A stretch of 64,000 nt of DNA from Cyanoderma ruficeps (Eukaryota; Chordata; Aves; Passeriformes; Timaliidae). Numbering within the stretch: position 1 is the stretch's first letter; every line of letters starts with the position of its first letter. Below are positions 52,201 through 64,000 of this stretch, piece by piece. A program made the position numbers and the translations under genes. Under the pieces are notes generated by a model. The model saw nothing but the letters and a program-made list of their open reading frames with translations. It did not search any database and had not been told where the DNA came from. The DNA is taken from assembly GCA_008694505.1 (NCBI GenBank), contig VZDJ01000594.1, forward strand, positions 13,568,014 through 13,632,013. The letters run 5' to 3'.

Positions 52201-55200
52201 GCAGTGAGGTGGAGACAAGTGGCTGCATCTACATCAGCAGTGGAAATAAGTTCCCTGCTCCTGCTCCAAGGGTGAGCAGCACGATTGTGTCCACCTCACT
52301 GGAGAGGATGGCCTGTTTTCCTGGTACATTGTCCCACCACAGCATCTGTGGGCTGCCAGGCACTGTGTGGCTTGGCTGCACTGACCCATGCCTGGCTGCC
52401 TGACAAAAACAAAGCTGCAGATGATGGTGGGTCACTGAGTCTTGCTCCTTGTCCAGTATGTGTGCACCCATGGGTGGATACAATGCCATCTGGGCTGGGA
52501 CTGTCTGGCTGCTGGGCAGGGGTGTTTGAGGTGTGCTATGAGAGTGACTATTCTCCTTCGCTCATCCCCACCCCAACCCCATCTACATGAAGCTCTGAAA
52601 AGATTAGGATCCCCCCCATGGAGGGGCTGGATGTCCTTGAAGGCCTTCAAAGGCTCATGGTTGGAGGGGACATGACTCTGGAGTGCAGTATCTCCTGGTT
52701 CCTGCAGCCTTTGGAGAGATGGATGATGCTTCCATGCCCTGTGCCCACCTTAGAAGGGCTCACTGGGGACAAGGAGTCTGCATGGCCATGGTCAGATCTT
52801 GATTTCTTCCAACAGGGAGTGGGGAACTCCCTGCAAGGATAGAAACACCAGGTGCTGGGGCCCAGCCAGCTGTGAAATGGAGCTTGGGGAAGCTTTGCTG
52901 TGTGCTGAGGGAGGCAGGTGCTGTTAGAGCTATCCAGGGAGATGCTGCCAAGCTCAGGACCCCGGAACCCAGCTCTGCAGATCCCCAGCCAAGCTCCAGT
53001 GCCCGCAGACCGCAGCGCCTGGCCTGGCACACCGGCAGCTGGGCTGCTGGCAGGGTTTTGTGTACCCCCAGGCAAACCAAGGGCTTTGCCCACCTGGCCC
53101 TGAAGGACATGCGGGTGCTGTGGATGCTCGGCTTCATCCCTGTGGGTTTCCCCATTCCCTGGACCTTATCCCCACTGATGGTGCAAGTGAGACCCTGGGG
53201 CCAGGCAGGATTCCTGGCCGTGTGGGGCTGAGCTCGGCTCCCTGCAGCCTGCACAGCAGCAAGGGCTGCTCTCTGAGTGCCGTGGGCGGACAAGGAGCGA
53301 AGGCTGCGGGCTGTCCCTGGCACGCTCAAGAAGGTGCAGGGAGGCAAGTTGGGATCTGCAGGGAGGCATTTAGCGCCTGGTGCTGGGCCAGACCCTGGCA
53401 GGTTCACCTGCAGTTTAATTAGGGAGAGGGGAGGGAGCGGGGCTGGGGGAGAGGCAGCGTGTTGGGACTGGCCGTCTCGGCAGGCCTCGCAGGAGGTGGC
53501 GGGAGAAGTTCTCCTCTGCCTTATATCAGGGCTGGGGCAATGTGCCCACAGCTCCTGGCAGCTACACCCCACTCCTGGGGGGTATTGCCATGAAGGGGGC
53601 AGCCGAGCATCCCTGGGGTACCCTAGGGTGGGCCTACATGAGGCTGTCCCACTGGCTCCCTCAATGCCACCCAGGCATTGCAGTGATGGGTGCTGGGAGA
53701 GAGTTGCTGCCTGGATGTGATGATGAGCTGTGGGAGGAAGGCCATGACTCCAACTCTCCCTGGTCTACAGACTGTAGAACCCGGAGCTGTGCCCAAGCCA
53801 GCCCTGTAGCCTTCATCGCACATCTGCTTGAAAGATGGAGGAACTGCAGCATCCGTGGTGGGAGCCAGTGCTGCTGGGACCTGAGGTCTTGCTAAATGAC
53901 CCCCCATCTTGTAGGCAAATCTTGACAGGGAAAACTTTCCCTGCTAAGAAAGCTGCTTTGGGATTTGACCTGAGGAAGAGGTTTCAGACCTGTCCTCCTT
54001 GCCTAGCATGGTCTTTGAGTACACAGCAGGCTGGATGCCTGTGGTGGTGTCAGGATTGTGTCCTCCATTCCCTCTTCCCTGCAGGAGGCAATACTTCTCG
54101 TACCTCCCACAGCTACACCTTTTCTGTGGTCTCCAGAGGGATATGGTGACTCAGAAATCACTGCTGAGGTCTTAGGTGACTGGGGTAGCTGAAGAGCCTC
54201 CCTCCAAAGGGCTCAGGGCTGGCCACCACATGCCACTCTCAGCTGTGGTTCCTGGAAGCTTCCACCCTTGCTGAGCCCATGAGGCGGGTGGTTGTTGCCT
54301 GCAGCCGTGTTGCTCGTTGCTCTGCTTCAATCCTCTGTCTCTGGCGTGGCTGGGGTAGAGCAAGGAATGTAAACTGAACCTCCTAGCAGAACCATACTGG
54401 CATGGCTGCTGTGATCCCAGTGCTGCCCTAACCCCCTCCTCCCCTTTGCTCACAGCTCCCTATGAAAGCAGGTGAGGGAAGAAGGGCAGAAGGCAGGGAA
54501 GAATGGTGGGGCCAGGCAGAGTGATACTGAGCAGGGAAAGGACCATGATGAGATGGGAACAAGACTTCCTGAATGCTGTGATATCATGTCCTGGGGACCA
54601 GTCTGTCCCCTGCCCACAGCCTGGGGAATGGCAGCTCTAGGGACAAGGACCCATACCTCATCCATCAGCTCACATGTACTTGGAGACCACCAGAGGAAGG
54701 AGGACTGAGGCTTTAACCCACGGGTTTCCCAGCCATGGAGGGTGCCCAAACAACCTGACCTCTTTACCTGTAAGGACACAGGCTTGCTAGACGGACTGGG
54801 TGGGGTAGAGCTTGTTTCTGGGCTCCAGAAGGGATTTTGAGGAGATACCACACCAGAAATTATATTTTAGGCTGGAGAAATGTATGAGAAAGGACTGAGA
54901 GGAGGATGTTTTGCTGGGTGAAGGGTTTGCTGCCCCTGTCTGCAGGCACTGGCTGTGTGAGGAGCTGGGGATGCCCAGAAGAGGGGCAGTGATGATTGGT
55001 TTGGCAGGTTTGGCATATGAAGGGCTGAAGCTGGCCCAGGCGGTGAGATCAGAGAACTGACATAGGGAGGATTTGGGAATCCAGGAGACCTTTCTGTGCT
55101 GGTTCTCCATCCTCCATCGCTCACCTGGGGACTGAAGTTCCCCAGATGTGGGCCTTCACGCTCCAGTGGCGCCGTGGGTGTGTTGCAGGCACTGCCTGCC

Positions 55201-58200
55201 AGCGCTCTCCCTGAGGAGGCTTCACGGCACAGTGTACGCACCAGCAGCCCCATTACCTGCCCGCTGAAAAATGTTGTTCAACTTGTGCATGGAAAGAGGC
55301 AGGCTGAGAGCAAGCTTGTCCCACACCAAGGGGAAGCTGGGAGAGGCTCCTGCTGGCTTTTAAGCAGTGCCTCGTTAATTTTTTAAATGCACCAGTGTCA
55401 AATTAACACACAAAAGAGCAGCACGACTTTAAATGCAGGTTTCTGGGCTGCATTTCATTTTCCTTTAATAAGATCATAGTGTTTGCTCAGCGGGTGGCAG
55501 CGAACCGCGGAGAGGACATGTGTGATGGGGAGCACTGCCAAGGATGGGCCACAGCAGCAGCTGCGCTCTCACCTCTCCTGACTCTGGCACAGGCAGAGAG
55601 CTGGCAGAGCTCTGGGTTGCTCACCCAAGACCCCCGTTTCATGGCATGGATCTGGTAAAGAAAACACCTTAAAACCTGTTGTCTGTTCAGCTGTGTCAAA
55701 GCCAGGGCCAAGCAAACCTCTCGTGTCCAACAGAGGGAGAGCGGCTGGGAACTCCAGCTATTTATTTATTCACATGTGACGCCACGGCACAAAATCTGGC
55801 TCTCCCTCCATCCTCCCCTCATGCTGGGGCCAGTCACTGTGCACCAAAGCAAAGGGCACTGCAGGCTCCCCACCTGACCTAGGAATCACAAACAAAAGTA
55901 TTACTTTGCATTTCAAATAAAATAGAAACTCCTAGGGAGGAGAGGGTCCTCACCTGGCTTCAGTGAAGCCAAGAGATTCTCAGGCATCCCCTGCTCACAG
56001 CTACATGAAGCCCCATAGAACCTCTTCTGAGACTCATTCCTGTCCCCATCTGCCCTGTCCCCAGCTAATGACACTTGTGGATGTCCTCACTCCCTGGCAT
56101 TTAACAACAACCAGCTGCTGGCTCTGGCAGTGCATGGTGTGGTTACAGCGTGCTCTAACTTACTAGGAATGCTCATTTTTTTCCAGCGTGGTATCACATT
56201 TAGAGCTTCTTGTGGGACCTGGCAGGGTTCAGGGTGGGAAGGGATATGGGCAGATGAATGGGGCTGGACAGGCAGTGCAGCCTGCTGCTTTTACTGCCTA
56301 ATCTGCACCCTATGAGTAAGCAAAAGTGGCCCATTCTTCAGCAGAAATATCTCTCGGCCAGCATTATATTTAGTATAGTAGGAAACTCTGAGTGGAGAGG
56401 GGAGGAGGGATTGCCTTTCCCATCAGACCCATGATACTGATGCCTGAGCAGTGCCGTGGTGGCATCTCCTGGAGTGGTGTGAGAGCAGGGTGATGGTGGA
56501 AGGTGGGGTCCCAGCTGGGGCAGGGCTAGCCCTCAGGGTAGCAGTGTGTCCTGATGGGGACGGGGCTGGAGAGCAGAGAGTGGGGATTCACTCATGGCCT
56601 GTGCGGGAGCTGGTGCACCAGGAAAAAGCAAGACACAAGCTGAACCTCCAAATCCCTTCACCGCAGTGTGATGATGAACTCATCCAGCCCCCCACAGGGG
56701 TCACACCACCCAGCCTGAGCTGTTTCCTTCCTTGCAGGCTTTCGGGAGAGTGCCTTTGCCTACGCTATAGCGGCGGCCGGCGTGGTGCACGCCGTGTCCA
56801 ACGCCTGTGCCCTGGGGAAGCTGCAGGCCTGTGGCTGTGACCAGAAGCGCCGTGGAGATGAGGAGGCTTTCCGGCGCAAGCTGCACCGCCTCCAGCTGGA
56901 AGCCATGAACCGTGGCAAGGGCATGGTGCACGGGGTGCACATGGAGCACATGCCGGCAGAGACCCCTGGCCTCCAGGACTCCTGGGAATGGGGAGGGTGC
57001 AGCCCTGATGTGGACTATGGAGAGAAGTTTTCCAAGGATTTCCTCGATTCCCGGGAAACCTACAGGGATATCCACTCCCGTATGCGGCTGCACAACAACC
57101 GTGTGGGCCGGCAGGTGAGTGGGGCACTGGTGATGGTTGGATAGATGATGGTGGGAACAGGGTCCCCAGGACATCTGTGGGAAGGCTGTGAGGGACTCGT
57201 GCTGGCTGCTGTGGAACCATTTGTGAGTCTGGGATTGCCCCTAGGGCACCCCCCCCTCCCCAGTCTTGCCCAGAGCAAAGACAGTGATGCCCTTAGCAGG
57301 GCAGGGCTGCAAGGATATGCTGGTCAAACATCTGCTGGGAACAATACCGCTGAGCATTGCTGCTGTGGCCTTGCCAAGGGATGCTGTCCCGGGCCACTGT
57401 CACCTGTCTGTGCTGCAGTGGTGCTATTGGGGAGGCACAGCAATGATTCTGGCTCCTGCCTCTCAGAAACTGGGTGAACTGGTGTTGGGCAGATGCAGTG
57501 GGAGGAAGCTAAAGACAGGGAGGAGAAAGTCACTGGCATCACGGGGACACAGAACAGATTCTGCAGCACCCAGCCACGATTCTGCCTCCAGAAAGGGAGC
57601 CAGTGCCCTGAGGAGGCAGATGTGAATGAGACTGAGTTAGGCAGTGGGCTCTTGTACCAGCTGGGAAACACAGCATGCTCTTGGGAGCAGAGGTGACAGA
57701 CCACAGCTTTGCCCCCCAACCCTAGCAGTGTGCTGGAGCCTGTCCAGGCAAGCAGGACAGCCTCCCCTCCATTCTTATGATGTCAGGTCTTGCTAAAGGT
57801 ACTAATTAGTAGCTCACTCTGTCTGGAAGCTGAGGTTTAAAAGCAGCCTGATATTGGAGACAAGAAGCATGCAGGCAGGAGGGGCTGGGAGGATGGCTGC
57901 ATTTCCCTGCCTGCTTTTGCTCATGGCAGGTGCCTGAGAGATCCCATACATTGAATCCAACAGGACACATGTCCCCAAGACCCCAGCCACATGCTGCCAG
58001 GGCAGTGCCAAGGGATGTGTAGTGGCTGCAGAAATAAATAATTAAAGGTCAGAATTCCAAAGGGAATGTTTCCTTGGGATGGTTCAGACATTTGGATGTG
58101 CCTCTTGTTTTGAGCACGTCTGAAGCCAGCTGTGAGGTGAGGATGCTGCAGAGCAGGACCTTAATGTGTGTCTTTCCCTGATGCTGGAGCTGAGTGTTAC

Positions 58201-61200
58201 CACCCTGGAGAAGACACCCCAGTTTGGCCAAGCTGTAAATGCCTGGGGAATACCAAAGCTTTTGATTTGTTTGCTTATGTGTGGTGAAAACTCACTCAGT
58301 GTTAGGCAGCTAAATCCTCTGCAGGCTGGTCTGGCCCAATCTGGGCAAGACCCCATTCCAATTCTGACTGCAGGGCTCATCCTGATTCCCCTACATCTCT
58401 CCATGCCTGGGATCTCTGGGACCCTTGTCAGCGCCCAGAAACCTGTGATCTGTGTTTCCTGTTTCCCAAGGGAAACCTCACAGCCTGCAGAAGGAAGGGA
58501 AGGTGAGAGAGGAATATTTGGTCTGGCAGGATGTCACGAAACATTTCTTGTGGGATCCAGGAACAGTGAAAATGTCTGGGGTCTGCTTGTCTCTGAGGGC
58601 AGGCAGGCACAGGACTGGCAGTGTCATCTCTTGGTGGCTTCAGAGACAAGATCTGGACTGATGAAAGAAGTCTGGGAGCTAGAAGAAGAGGCAGAAGAAG
58701 ACGAAAGGAGTAAAGGAGGGAACGGTGCCTGTGCAGGTGGGGAAGCAATGCCTGGACAGGCTGCCCAGCTTAGGGACCTTGTTGAGATGAGGGGTGGCTG
58801 TGGGTGCCAGGCTTTGGAACAAGGAGATGATGCTGTGCCTGGCCTGTGTCTGTTGGTGCCATGCTTATTGCCAGGGCCGGTCCTGGCCGCCCCACTGGGG
58901 ATGGGTTCTCCAACACCCCACCAGCTCTTCTAGCAATGCTGTGGGTCCCACACCCACCCAAGCCCCATTTACTACTAGGGGCAATTTTCCTGCTGTAATA
59001 ACGAACAACCTCCTTGGATTTCCCAGGAAAGGAATGGTTGTGCTGATTGCAGCAGCTCTGTGGTCCTCCCCTCCAAGTCCTGAGGCTTGAACCTCTTTAG
59101 CAGAGCAGTGATGTGGACGTGCAGGCCTCGTGCCATGCCCTGCCATGCACCATCCCTCTCCATGCACCAAGCAGCTGCAGCACCCAGAGCTCTCCAGCAT
59201 GTCACTGATTCTGAGCACCCTCTCCGTGGTTCCTGTGTATCCCAAGGGTGCTGTGGCTGTGGGTAAGCCTGTCTCCTGGCTCAGACCCTACAGTGCTGGA
59301 GGGAGGTGACAATTCCATGAATGGTGGCATCCAGACGCCATCAGATGTGGGTTTCTGTAGTGTAGTGGTTATCACGTTCGCCTGACACGCGGAAGGTCCC
59401 TGGTTCGAAACCAGGCAGAAACACACTGATTTTTCCTTTTTACATCCAGCTATGAAGCTGGGCAGGGGATTGCAGCCACAAGGGATGTGCAGCATCCTCT
59501 GATAGTGGCAGTGGTGACCTTGGTCCTGAGGAATAGGAAGACCTGGGATAATCATGGCTTGGTCCAACTCAAGACTGAGGTGGGTGTTCTGCATCCCTGG
59601 GAAGCAGCAAGCTCTCCAGCAAAGAGCAGCAGGAGTGTGAAAGAGACTTTGCAGGTCCTCCTAACTCACCAGATCAGAGAATGAGAGAGGATGAAAGGAA
59701 GCCAGGAACTACCCATTACCCTCACAACAAAGACCTACGATAAAGCTCTTATGAGCGTGCCTGGGAGGAGCTGGGAATGTGCGAGAGAAAGCACCAGCGA
59801 GTCCGGGCATGTGTCGAACTTGGGTGTCTATGAGACAGGGAAAGGACGGGTAAGGGTGCATGGAGAAAAACTCAATGACAAAAGCATGGGGCCAAGGCTC
59901 ATATGGCCCCTTCTTGCATCTCCCAGCTCTGTGAGGGTCCTGTCCCCTCTGTGCTGCCTGTGCAGGAGGGAAAGAACAAGCCATCGCTGGTCAGGGATGG
60001 ATGGGTGTTGTGATTTTGGGGCTTGGGATGTTCAGCAGTGATGGCTTGGGTGATGGAGATGGCCACACTTGGCATCTTCTTCTGTGACCAGCTGTACCCC
60101 AAATGAACCCCTGTCCAGCTGTCACACCAGTGTCCTCTCCATCCCAATGGTAAGCCTGTCAGACACAGCCCTGTATGCAGATTTTTCCTGGTCCAGCCAA
60201 GCCAGCAGGGAGGGAATGTGGGAAAAGATGGGGTCCCAGTGCCAGTGTGTTCCCAAGGATAGTGACAAGAACAGTGGCAAGCAGCTGGTGTTCCTGGTTG
60301 GCACACCCAGGACATGGTGGAGAGGCCAGGTAGCTCATTACCTGTGAGGTGGAGGCTTTTCCCAGCAGGAGCAGGACTCTCAGCAGGATGAAAGCCAAAC
60401 TCCAGCCCAGCCCAGACCTCTTCACCATGTGCCCCAAGCTCCAGACGTGTTTTCCTGACCTGCCTTCATTATCATAACTGCTTAGCAACTTGGAGATTTA
60501 CTCAAAAATAAGAAAACAAGGAATAAAAACTGCCCACTCCTACCTAAACAGGGCACTTGTGTCACGTGTCCCTGCCAGGGAGGGGGCAGGAATAGGCAAT
60601 ATGTGGCAGGCATGAAGCCAGGTAGCTGGGCAGGACTGCCACTGTAGGACAGCACCTTGCACAGGGACAGGTGTCTCCCGGAATCCCCCCATAAGCCCTT
60701 GGGCATGGCCCTGGGTATGGGAATCAGCCTGTGATAGTCTGCAAGCTCCAGCGGAACTCCTGGGGGGGTTTGGGTGTCCGCATGGGAAAGGAACTTGCTG
60801 AAGCCTGTGTGAGCACATGGATATGGGGGCACAGAGCCCCCTGGCACTGTGGCCAGGTTGGCTGAAGGAGAGCAGGCAAGAGCTAAAAGCAGAGCTGCCC
60901 CCAGGACTCCCAGAACTGGGGCTTTATGGGATGAAGGCTTGAGGAGGGGAAGGGGAAAGCATCCCTCCCACCTGCCCCACTTGCAGTGCTATTGGTTGGT
61001 GAGGTGCGTGGGAGACCCTTGCACTGGGGAGGTCCTAGTGTGGCTGCACAGATGCAGTCACACTGGCCTTGAGCTGGGGTCCAGGATCAGGTTGATGCTG
61101 CTGGAGCCAAGCAGCAGTGGGAGGTGAGATCCAGGCTCCTTCTCCTCCCTGTGCTCAAATAGCTCACTCTCTCCTTTGGGTGCCAATCCCTTGCTGAAAA

Positions 61201-61908
61201 ATAAAAGCCAGTTGGTGTTGCCAAGATGGGAAGGGACAGGGTGTGGGACATGAGTTGCACTGGGCACAGTAACAGGGTGCAGCCTTGCTGGCTTTGCATT
61301 TCCAGAGCTTTGATGGCTACTCATGCCAGCCCTTGATGTTCCCGTAGTGCCAACCCACACAGAGCTCCATTGTGGCTTCTCCAGTCCCCAAAATGCGTCT
61401 CCTTCATGCTAACACCTCTGTCCTTCTTTCCCCTCCCCAGGTGGTGATGGACAATATGAGGAGAAAGTGCAAATGCCACGGTACCTCAGGGAGCTGCCAG
61501 CTGAAGACATGCTGGCAGGTGACGCCTGAGTTTCGCCTGGTGGGGTCCCTGCTCAAGGACCGCTTCTACGGGGCCACGCTCATCCGGCCCCACAACCGGA
61601 ATGCGGGGCAGCTGGAGCTGGGCCACGCTCGGCATCGCCGCCGGGCTGGCATCAGCGAGCTGGTTTACTTTGAGAAGTCACCCGACTTCTGCGAGCGAGA
61701 ACCGGCCCTGGACTCCTTGGGCACTCAGGGGCGCCTGTGCAACAAGACCAGCCCGGGCATGGACAACTGCGAGAGCCTGTGCTGCGGCCGCGGGCACAAC
61801 ATCCTGCGGCAGACACGCAGCGAGCGCTGCAACTGCAAGTTCCACTGGTGCTGCTTCGTGGCCTGCGAGGAGTGTCGCATCACCGAGTGGGTCAGCGTCT
61901 GCAAGTAG
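45796..61908 (+). CDS. WNT10A: Wnt family member 10A, secreted signalling ligand
   Basis: This is a secreted Wnt ligand important for ectodermal appendages (teeth, hair, and by inference feathers and scales). Exons: 45796-45854 (ATG, signal peptide), 48603-48865, 56738-57114, 61441-61908 (TAG 61906-61908). All have GT-AG borders and consistent phases, giving 388 residues (human 417). The signal peptide [19 protein letters not shown] is shorter than in human, and the variable segment before [12 protein letters not shown] is also reduced. The body is near-identical to mammals: [66 protein letters not shown] and [10 protein letters not shown]. The Porcupine motif is [10 protein letters not shown] with likely acylated Ser249. 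The C-terminal domain ends [14 protein letters not shown]. Introns are 45855-48602, 48866-56737 and 57115-61440. Intron 2 holds an enhancer-like block and intron 3 an intact tRNA gene. WNT10B is the paralogue to exclude; the pairing with WNT6 supports 10A. No break is seen. Confidence 0.96.
46395..46620. promoter_or_regulatory. WNT10A: Candidate enhancer in WNT10A intron 1
   Basis: An AT-rich island immediately follows the CpG island: CCTTTAAATATAATTTG, TTGTATTAATTAAAGC and AAATCAAGTTTAAATCC. It contains TAAT and TTTAAA words and GGGTTAATCG. Motif content only; conservation not testable here. Confidence 0.3.
55240..55930. promoter_or_regulatory. WNT10A: Candidate conserved enhancer in WNT10A intron 2
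   Basis: This 0.7 kb block differs in texture from the rest of the intron. It has GTTAATTTTTTAAATGCACC, GTCAAATTAACACAC, TCCTTTAATAAGATC, GCGAACCGCGGAG (RUNX-like AACCGC), GTGTCAAAGCC (TCF/LEF-like core), TATTTATTTATTCAC and TTGCATTTCAAATAAAATAG. It contains no repeat and no open frame. It is the best enhancer candidate in the gene. Confidence 0.4.
59351..59423 (+). tRNA. tRNA-Val, anticodon GAC, within WNT10A intron 3
   Basis: A 73-base cloverleaf folds fully: acceptor GTTTCTG/CAGAAAC, D arm, anticodon stem TTCGC/GCGGA with one T-G pair, loop CTGACAC, T stem CCTGG/CCAGG with loop TTCGAAA, discriminator A. The anticodon at 59384-59386 is GAC, reading GUC/GUU valine codons. The body closely resembles vertebrate tRNA-Val(CAC/AAC), from which it differs at position 34. 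Pol III box A (TAGTGTAGTGG) and box B (GGTTCGAAACC) are intact, and T5 terminators follow. It lies in the same orientation as WNT10A. A G34 valine tRNA is unusual in eukaryotes, so it may be a recently altered copy. Confidence 0.92.
59430..59441 (+). terminator. RNA polymerase III terminators (two T5 runs)
   Basis: Two runs of five T at 59430-59434 and 59437-59441 begin seven bases after the tRNA 3' end, as expected for a functional Pol III gene. Confidence 0.7.
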
Positions 61909-62580
61909 CCCGGCAGGGATGGGTGCCCACCCCAGGGTGCCAGGGACAAGCACGCCTGCCTGCGGCAGGGGAGGGAGACGGGGATTGGCGCTGGGGGGGG
62001 AGGTGGAGCCGCGATACCCGCTTCCCTCCGCTCCGAGGGAGCAGGAGAGGACATGCTCAGCACCCTCCAAAACCAGCACTTTGTCGTCACCAGGGAAGGG
62101 CAGGGCTGCCCGCTGCCCCCCCAACTCCACATGAGAGCACCAGGGCTCCCGGCCCCGGGGAGCACACGGCCATGCTGTACAGACAGACCGCCGACACCAG
62201 CACCACTCGGGGGGACGGAGGGTGGGCGTGGGGTGGGGGACTGCCCGCTGGCACCCAGCGGTAATGGAGCAGGATGGGGTCGTGGACAGCAGGGCAGGGG
62301 GAGCCCAGGGTGGGAGGGAAGGGGGGGAACACACACTAGCACTGTGCACAAGTTCCTCCAACCACATGCGAGGTTGTGCTCGGAGCAGGATGGGGTTGGA
62401 GCACGCCGTGGGATGGAGAAGGGGCACAGCTCCCCGGGCTGGGGCTCACCTCACCTCTGGGCTGGCTTGGGCTGTGGCATCATGGCCGGAGGGGCGGGTG
62501 CCCGGGGCTGTGCTGTGTGTGTCTGTGTTATTATATGGTAAGTTATTTTCTGATTGTGAATAAAAGTGGATTGGAGACAG
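61909..62580 (+). other. WNT10A: WNT10A 3' UTR
   Basis: GC-rich sequence lies between the stop codon and the canonical poly(A) signal AATAAA at 62559-62564. The predicted 3' UTR is about 670 bases. A TG-rich stretch (GTGCTGTGTGTGTCTGTG) and TTATTATATGG precede the signal. Confidence 0.6.
62559..62564 (+). terminator. WNT10A: WNT10A polyadenylation signal AATAAA
   Basis: A canonical hexamer lies 651 bases after the stop codon, the first AATAAA downstream of it. Confidence 0.65.
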
Positions 62581-63153
62581 CATAGGGTATTTCAGGATGT
62601 GGCACCTTGCTCTTCCTGCTGTCAAGGGCTCTCCATTCCTCTAGGGTGACAGAAGGATGGAGGGGGACCCTCGGTGCTGCTGACCTACTTGTGTGAGACT
62701 TTCTCCCTGGTGCTCTGCTGCCATCCCATAATAACCATCCTATGAGCTGTCTGCAAACTGGCAGGAGGTGGGGATCCTCCAGAGACTTACAAGGTGGCTG
62801 CTGGGAAGCTTCTGCCCAGTTGGATGCTAGACCCCATCCATCCCATGGGAATTCTGGCTGTTGCCCCCATGCCCGTGACCGTGATGGGGCTGGGAGCTGC
62901 CCCACTGTCTCCCACACTCTCGGGGAGGGATGGTGGGGCTGGAGAGTAGGAAGATGGAAAGGCAGAGTGGGTGGGCCAGGCAATGGGGATCTGCAAATGG
63001 CAGCTTGCTGTGGTGGTGGGGAGGGCACCCATCTGTCTGCAGCAGCCTGCAGGGGCCAGGCAGTGAATCATGCTGCTGTCTCCTGGCTGATAACTTCCCT
63101 GCTCCTCCCACGGCTGTGCACCCCTTGGGGCTACACACACAAAAAANNNNNNN

Positions 63154-63216
<63 letters not shown>

Positions 63217-64000
63217 GAAGTGAATTAAAAAAAAGAACTAAATCAAGGAGGAAAATACCAGGCTGGAAGGAAGCGAGCACCCTGAGTCCAGCAGGGAGTG
63301 GCCTGTGTCCTCATTTCATAACGCTCACACACGCAGGGAGCTGGATCAGCTGAGGTGGATGCTCTGCCCTTCACCACCCCTGAATGGGAGGCCTGGCTTT
63401 TCTCCTCCAGGAGGGACCATGTGGATGGGGTCCTTGCTTCTGGAACTAGGTGAGGAGAAGAGGAGAATGCTGTAGGTGCTGGAAGGAAGTATAGGAGCTT
63501 CAGTGACCTTGTGGCACCTGTGTGGCTCTGTCTGGCAGCACAGAAGGGACAGCAAGACATACAGTCTCCACAATGGTTCCCAGCAGCAGAGACATTGGGC
63601 TGGTGTTCTTGCAGGGAACAGTATCTCAACTTGAAGTTTGGGGCACCCAGGCTTGCCCTGTGATGCACAAAAGCAATGCTGTTCCCGTGGAGCAAGTTTA
63701 CTCGGACAGGGCATGCTCCAGTAGTTAATTTTCTCTCCTGAGATCCTACTTCGCCATCTCCAATATCCATCTTCAGTATCAAAGCCCTGTTTCCAAAGCC
63801 CTGTTTCCAAATCCCCAAGACTTTTGCCTTTTAGCCCTTGTCCCAAGAACTAATTGGGTCCCATGAAGTTCCCATCCCTCCCAGGCTGGCTAAAGCCCTG
63901 TGTCCCTAAGATTATGCTACTCAGGGCAGTGTAGCTCTGCACATCTATCGTGCTCCAGAACTTGGTGGGTGACGTTGGCTTCCCACCTCGCAGGGGCTGC
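62581..64000. other. Intergenic region downstream of WNT10A
   Basis: No coding exon or RNA gene was recognised. It contains the A-run with a small gap at 63141-63214 and a trivial 15-base tandem duplication near 63779-63810 (AAAGCCCTGTTTCC twice). CDS of the next gene is not reached. Confidence 0.4.
63141..63214. repeat. Poly-A tract with 7-base assembly gap
   Basis: An A-run of more than 60 bases follows a short CA run and is interrupted by N at 63147-63153. The length is unreliable. It could be a simple repeat, the tail of an old retroposed sequence, or an assembly artefact. Confidence 0.8.

Noticed and set aside
62600..63214. Processed pseudogene ending in the poly-A tract
   Set aside because: The preceding sequence has no recognisable coding remnant and no poly(A) signal close before the A-run; target-site duplications were not seen.

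Overview
This window looks like a GC-rich, compact stretch of bird nuclear genome; another archosaur or turtle is less likely but not excluded. Three things point there. The four protein genes are vertebrate genes with ordinary GT-AG introns. CR1 retrotransposon relics of the avian type are present (15130-15590 and 38037-38122). Interspersed repeats are otherwise sparse. There is no prokaryotic, viral or plasmid signal.

Layout. 1-2099: upstream intergenic DNA, possibly the 3' end of a neighbouring gene, running into a CpG-rich promoter. 2100-5576 (+): PRKAG3, the gamma-3 regulatory subunit of AMP-activated kinase. The C-terminal exons are certain and the first two coding exons are tentative. 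5577-8505: a short interval between two convergent 3' ends. 8506-13357 (-): CYP27A1, mitochondrial sterol 27-hydroxylase, all nine coding exons, 519 residues. 13358-22566: a divergent intergenic region with degenerate tandem repeats, a CR1 relic, an orphan CpG island and several enhancer-like blocks. 22567-34818 (+): WNT6, four exons, 353 residues, with an 8 kb first intron. 34819-45795: WNT6 3' UTR and an intergenic region holding a small CpG cluster with an RFX X-box and a CTCF-like site. 45796-61908 (+): WNT10A, four exons, 388 residues. An intact tRNA gene with anticodon GAC (Val) lies in its last intron at 59351-59423. 61909-64000: WNT10A 3' UTR, then unassigned flank.

How the genes relate. 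WNT6 and WNT10A are an old tandem Wnt pair encoding secreted lipid-modified ligands. Much of the non-coding DNA around and inside them probably holds their enhancers. PRKAG3 and CYP27A1 are metabolic neighbours with unrelated jobs: muscle energy sensing, and bile acid/oxysterol synthesis. As I recall the human order (CYP27A1+, PRKAG3-, WNT6+, WNT10A+), the PRKAG3-CYP27A1 pair is inverted here as a block, so the CYP27A1 promoter rather than the PRKAG3 promoter faces WNT6.

I found no convincing new gene system. The best leads are the tRNA-Val with the rare GAC anticodon, the X-box/CTCF-like cluster between the two Wnt genes, the orphan CpG island, and several AT-rich blocks that look like conserved enhancers. 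Assembly gaps (N) lie at 15610-15651, 19088 and 63147-63153.
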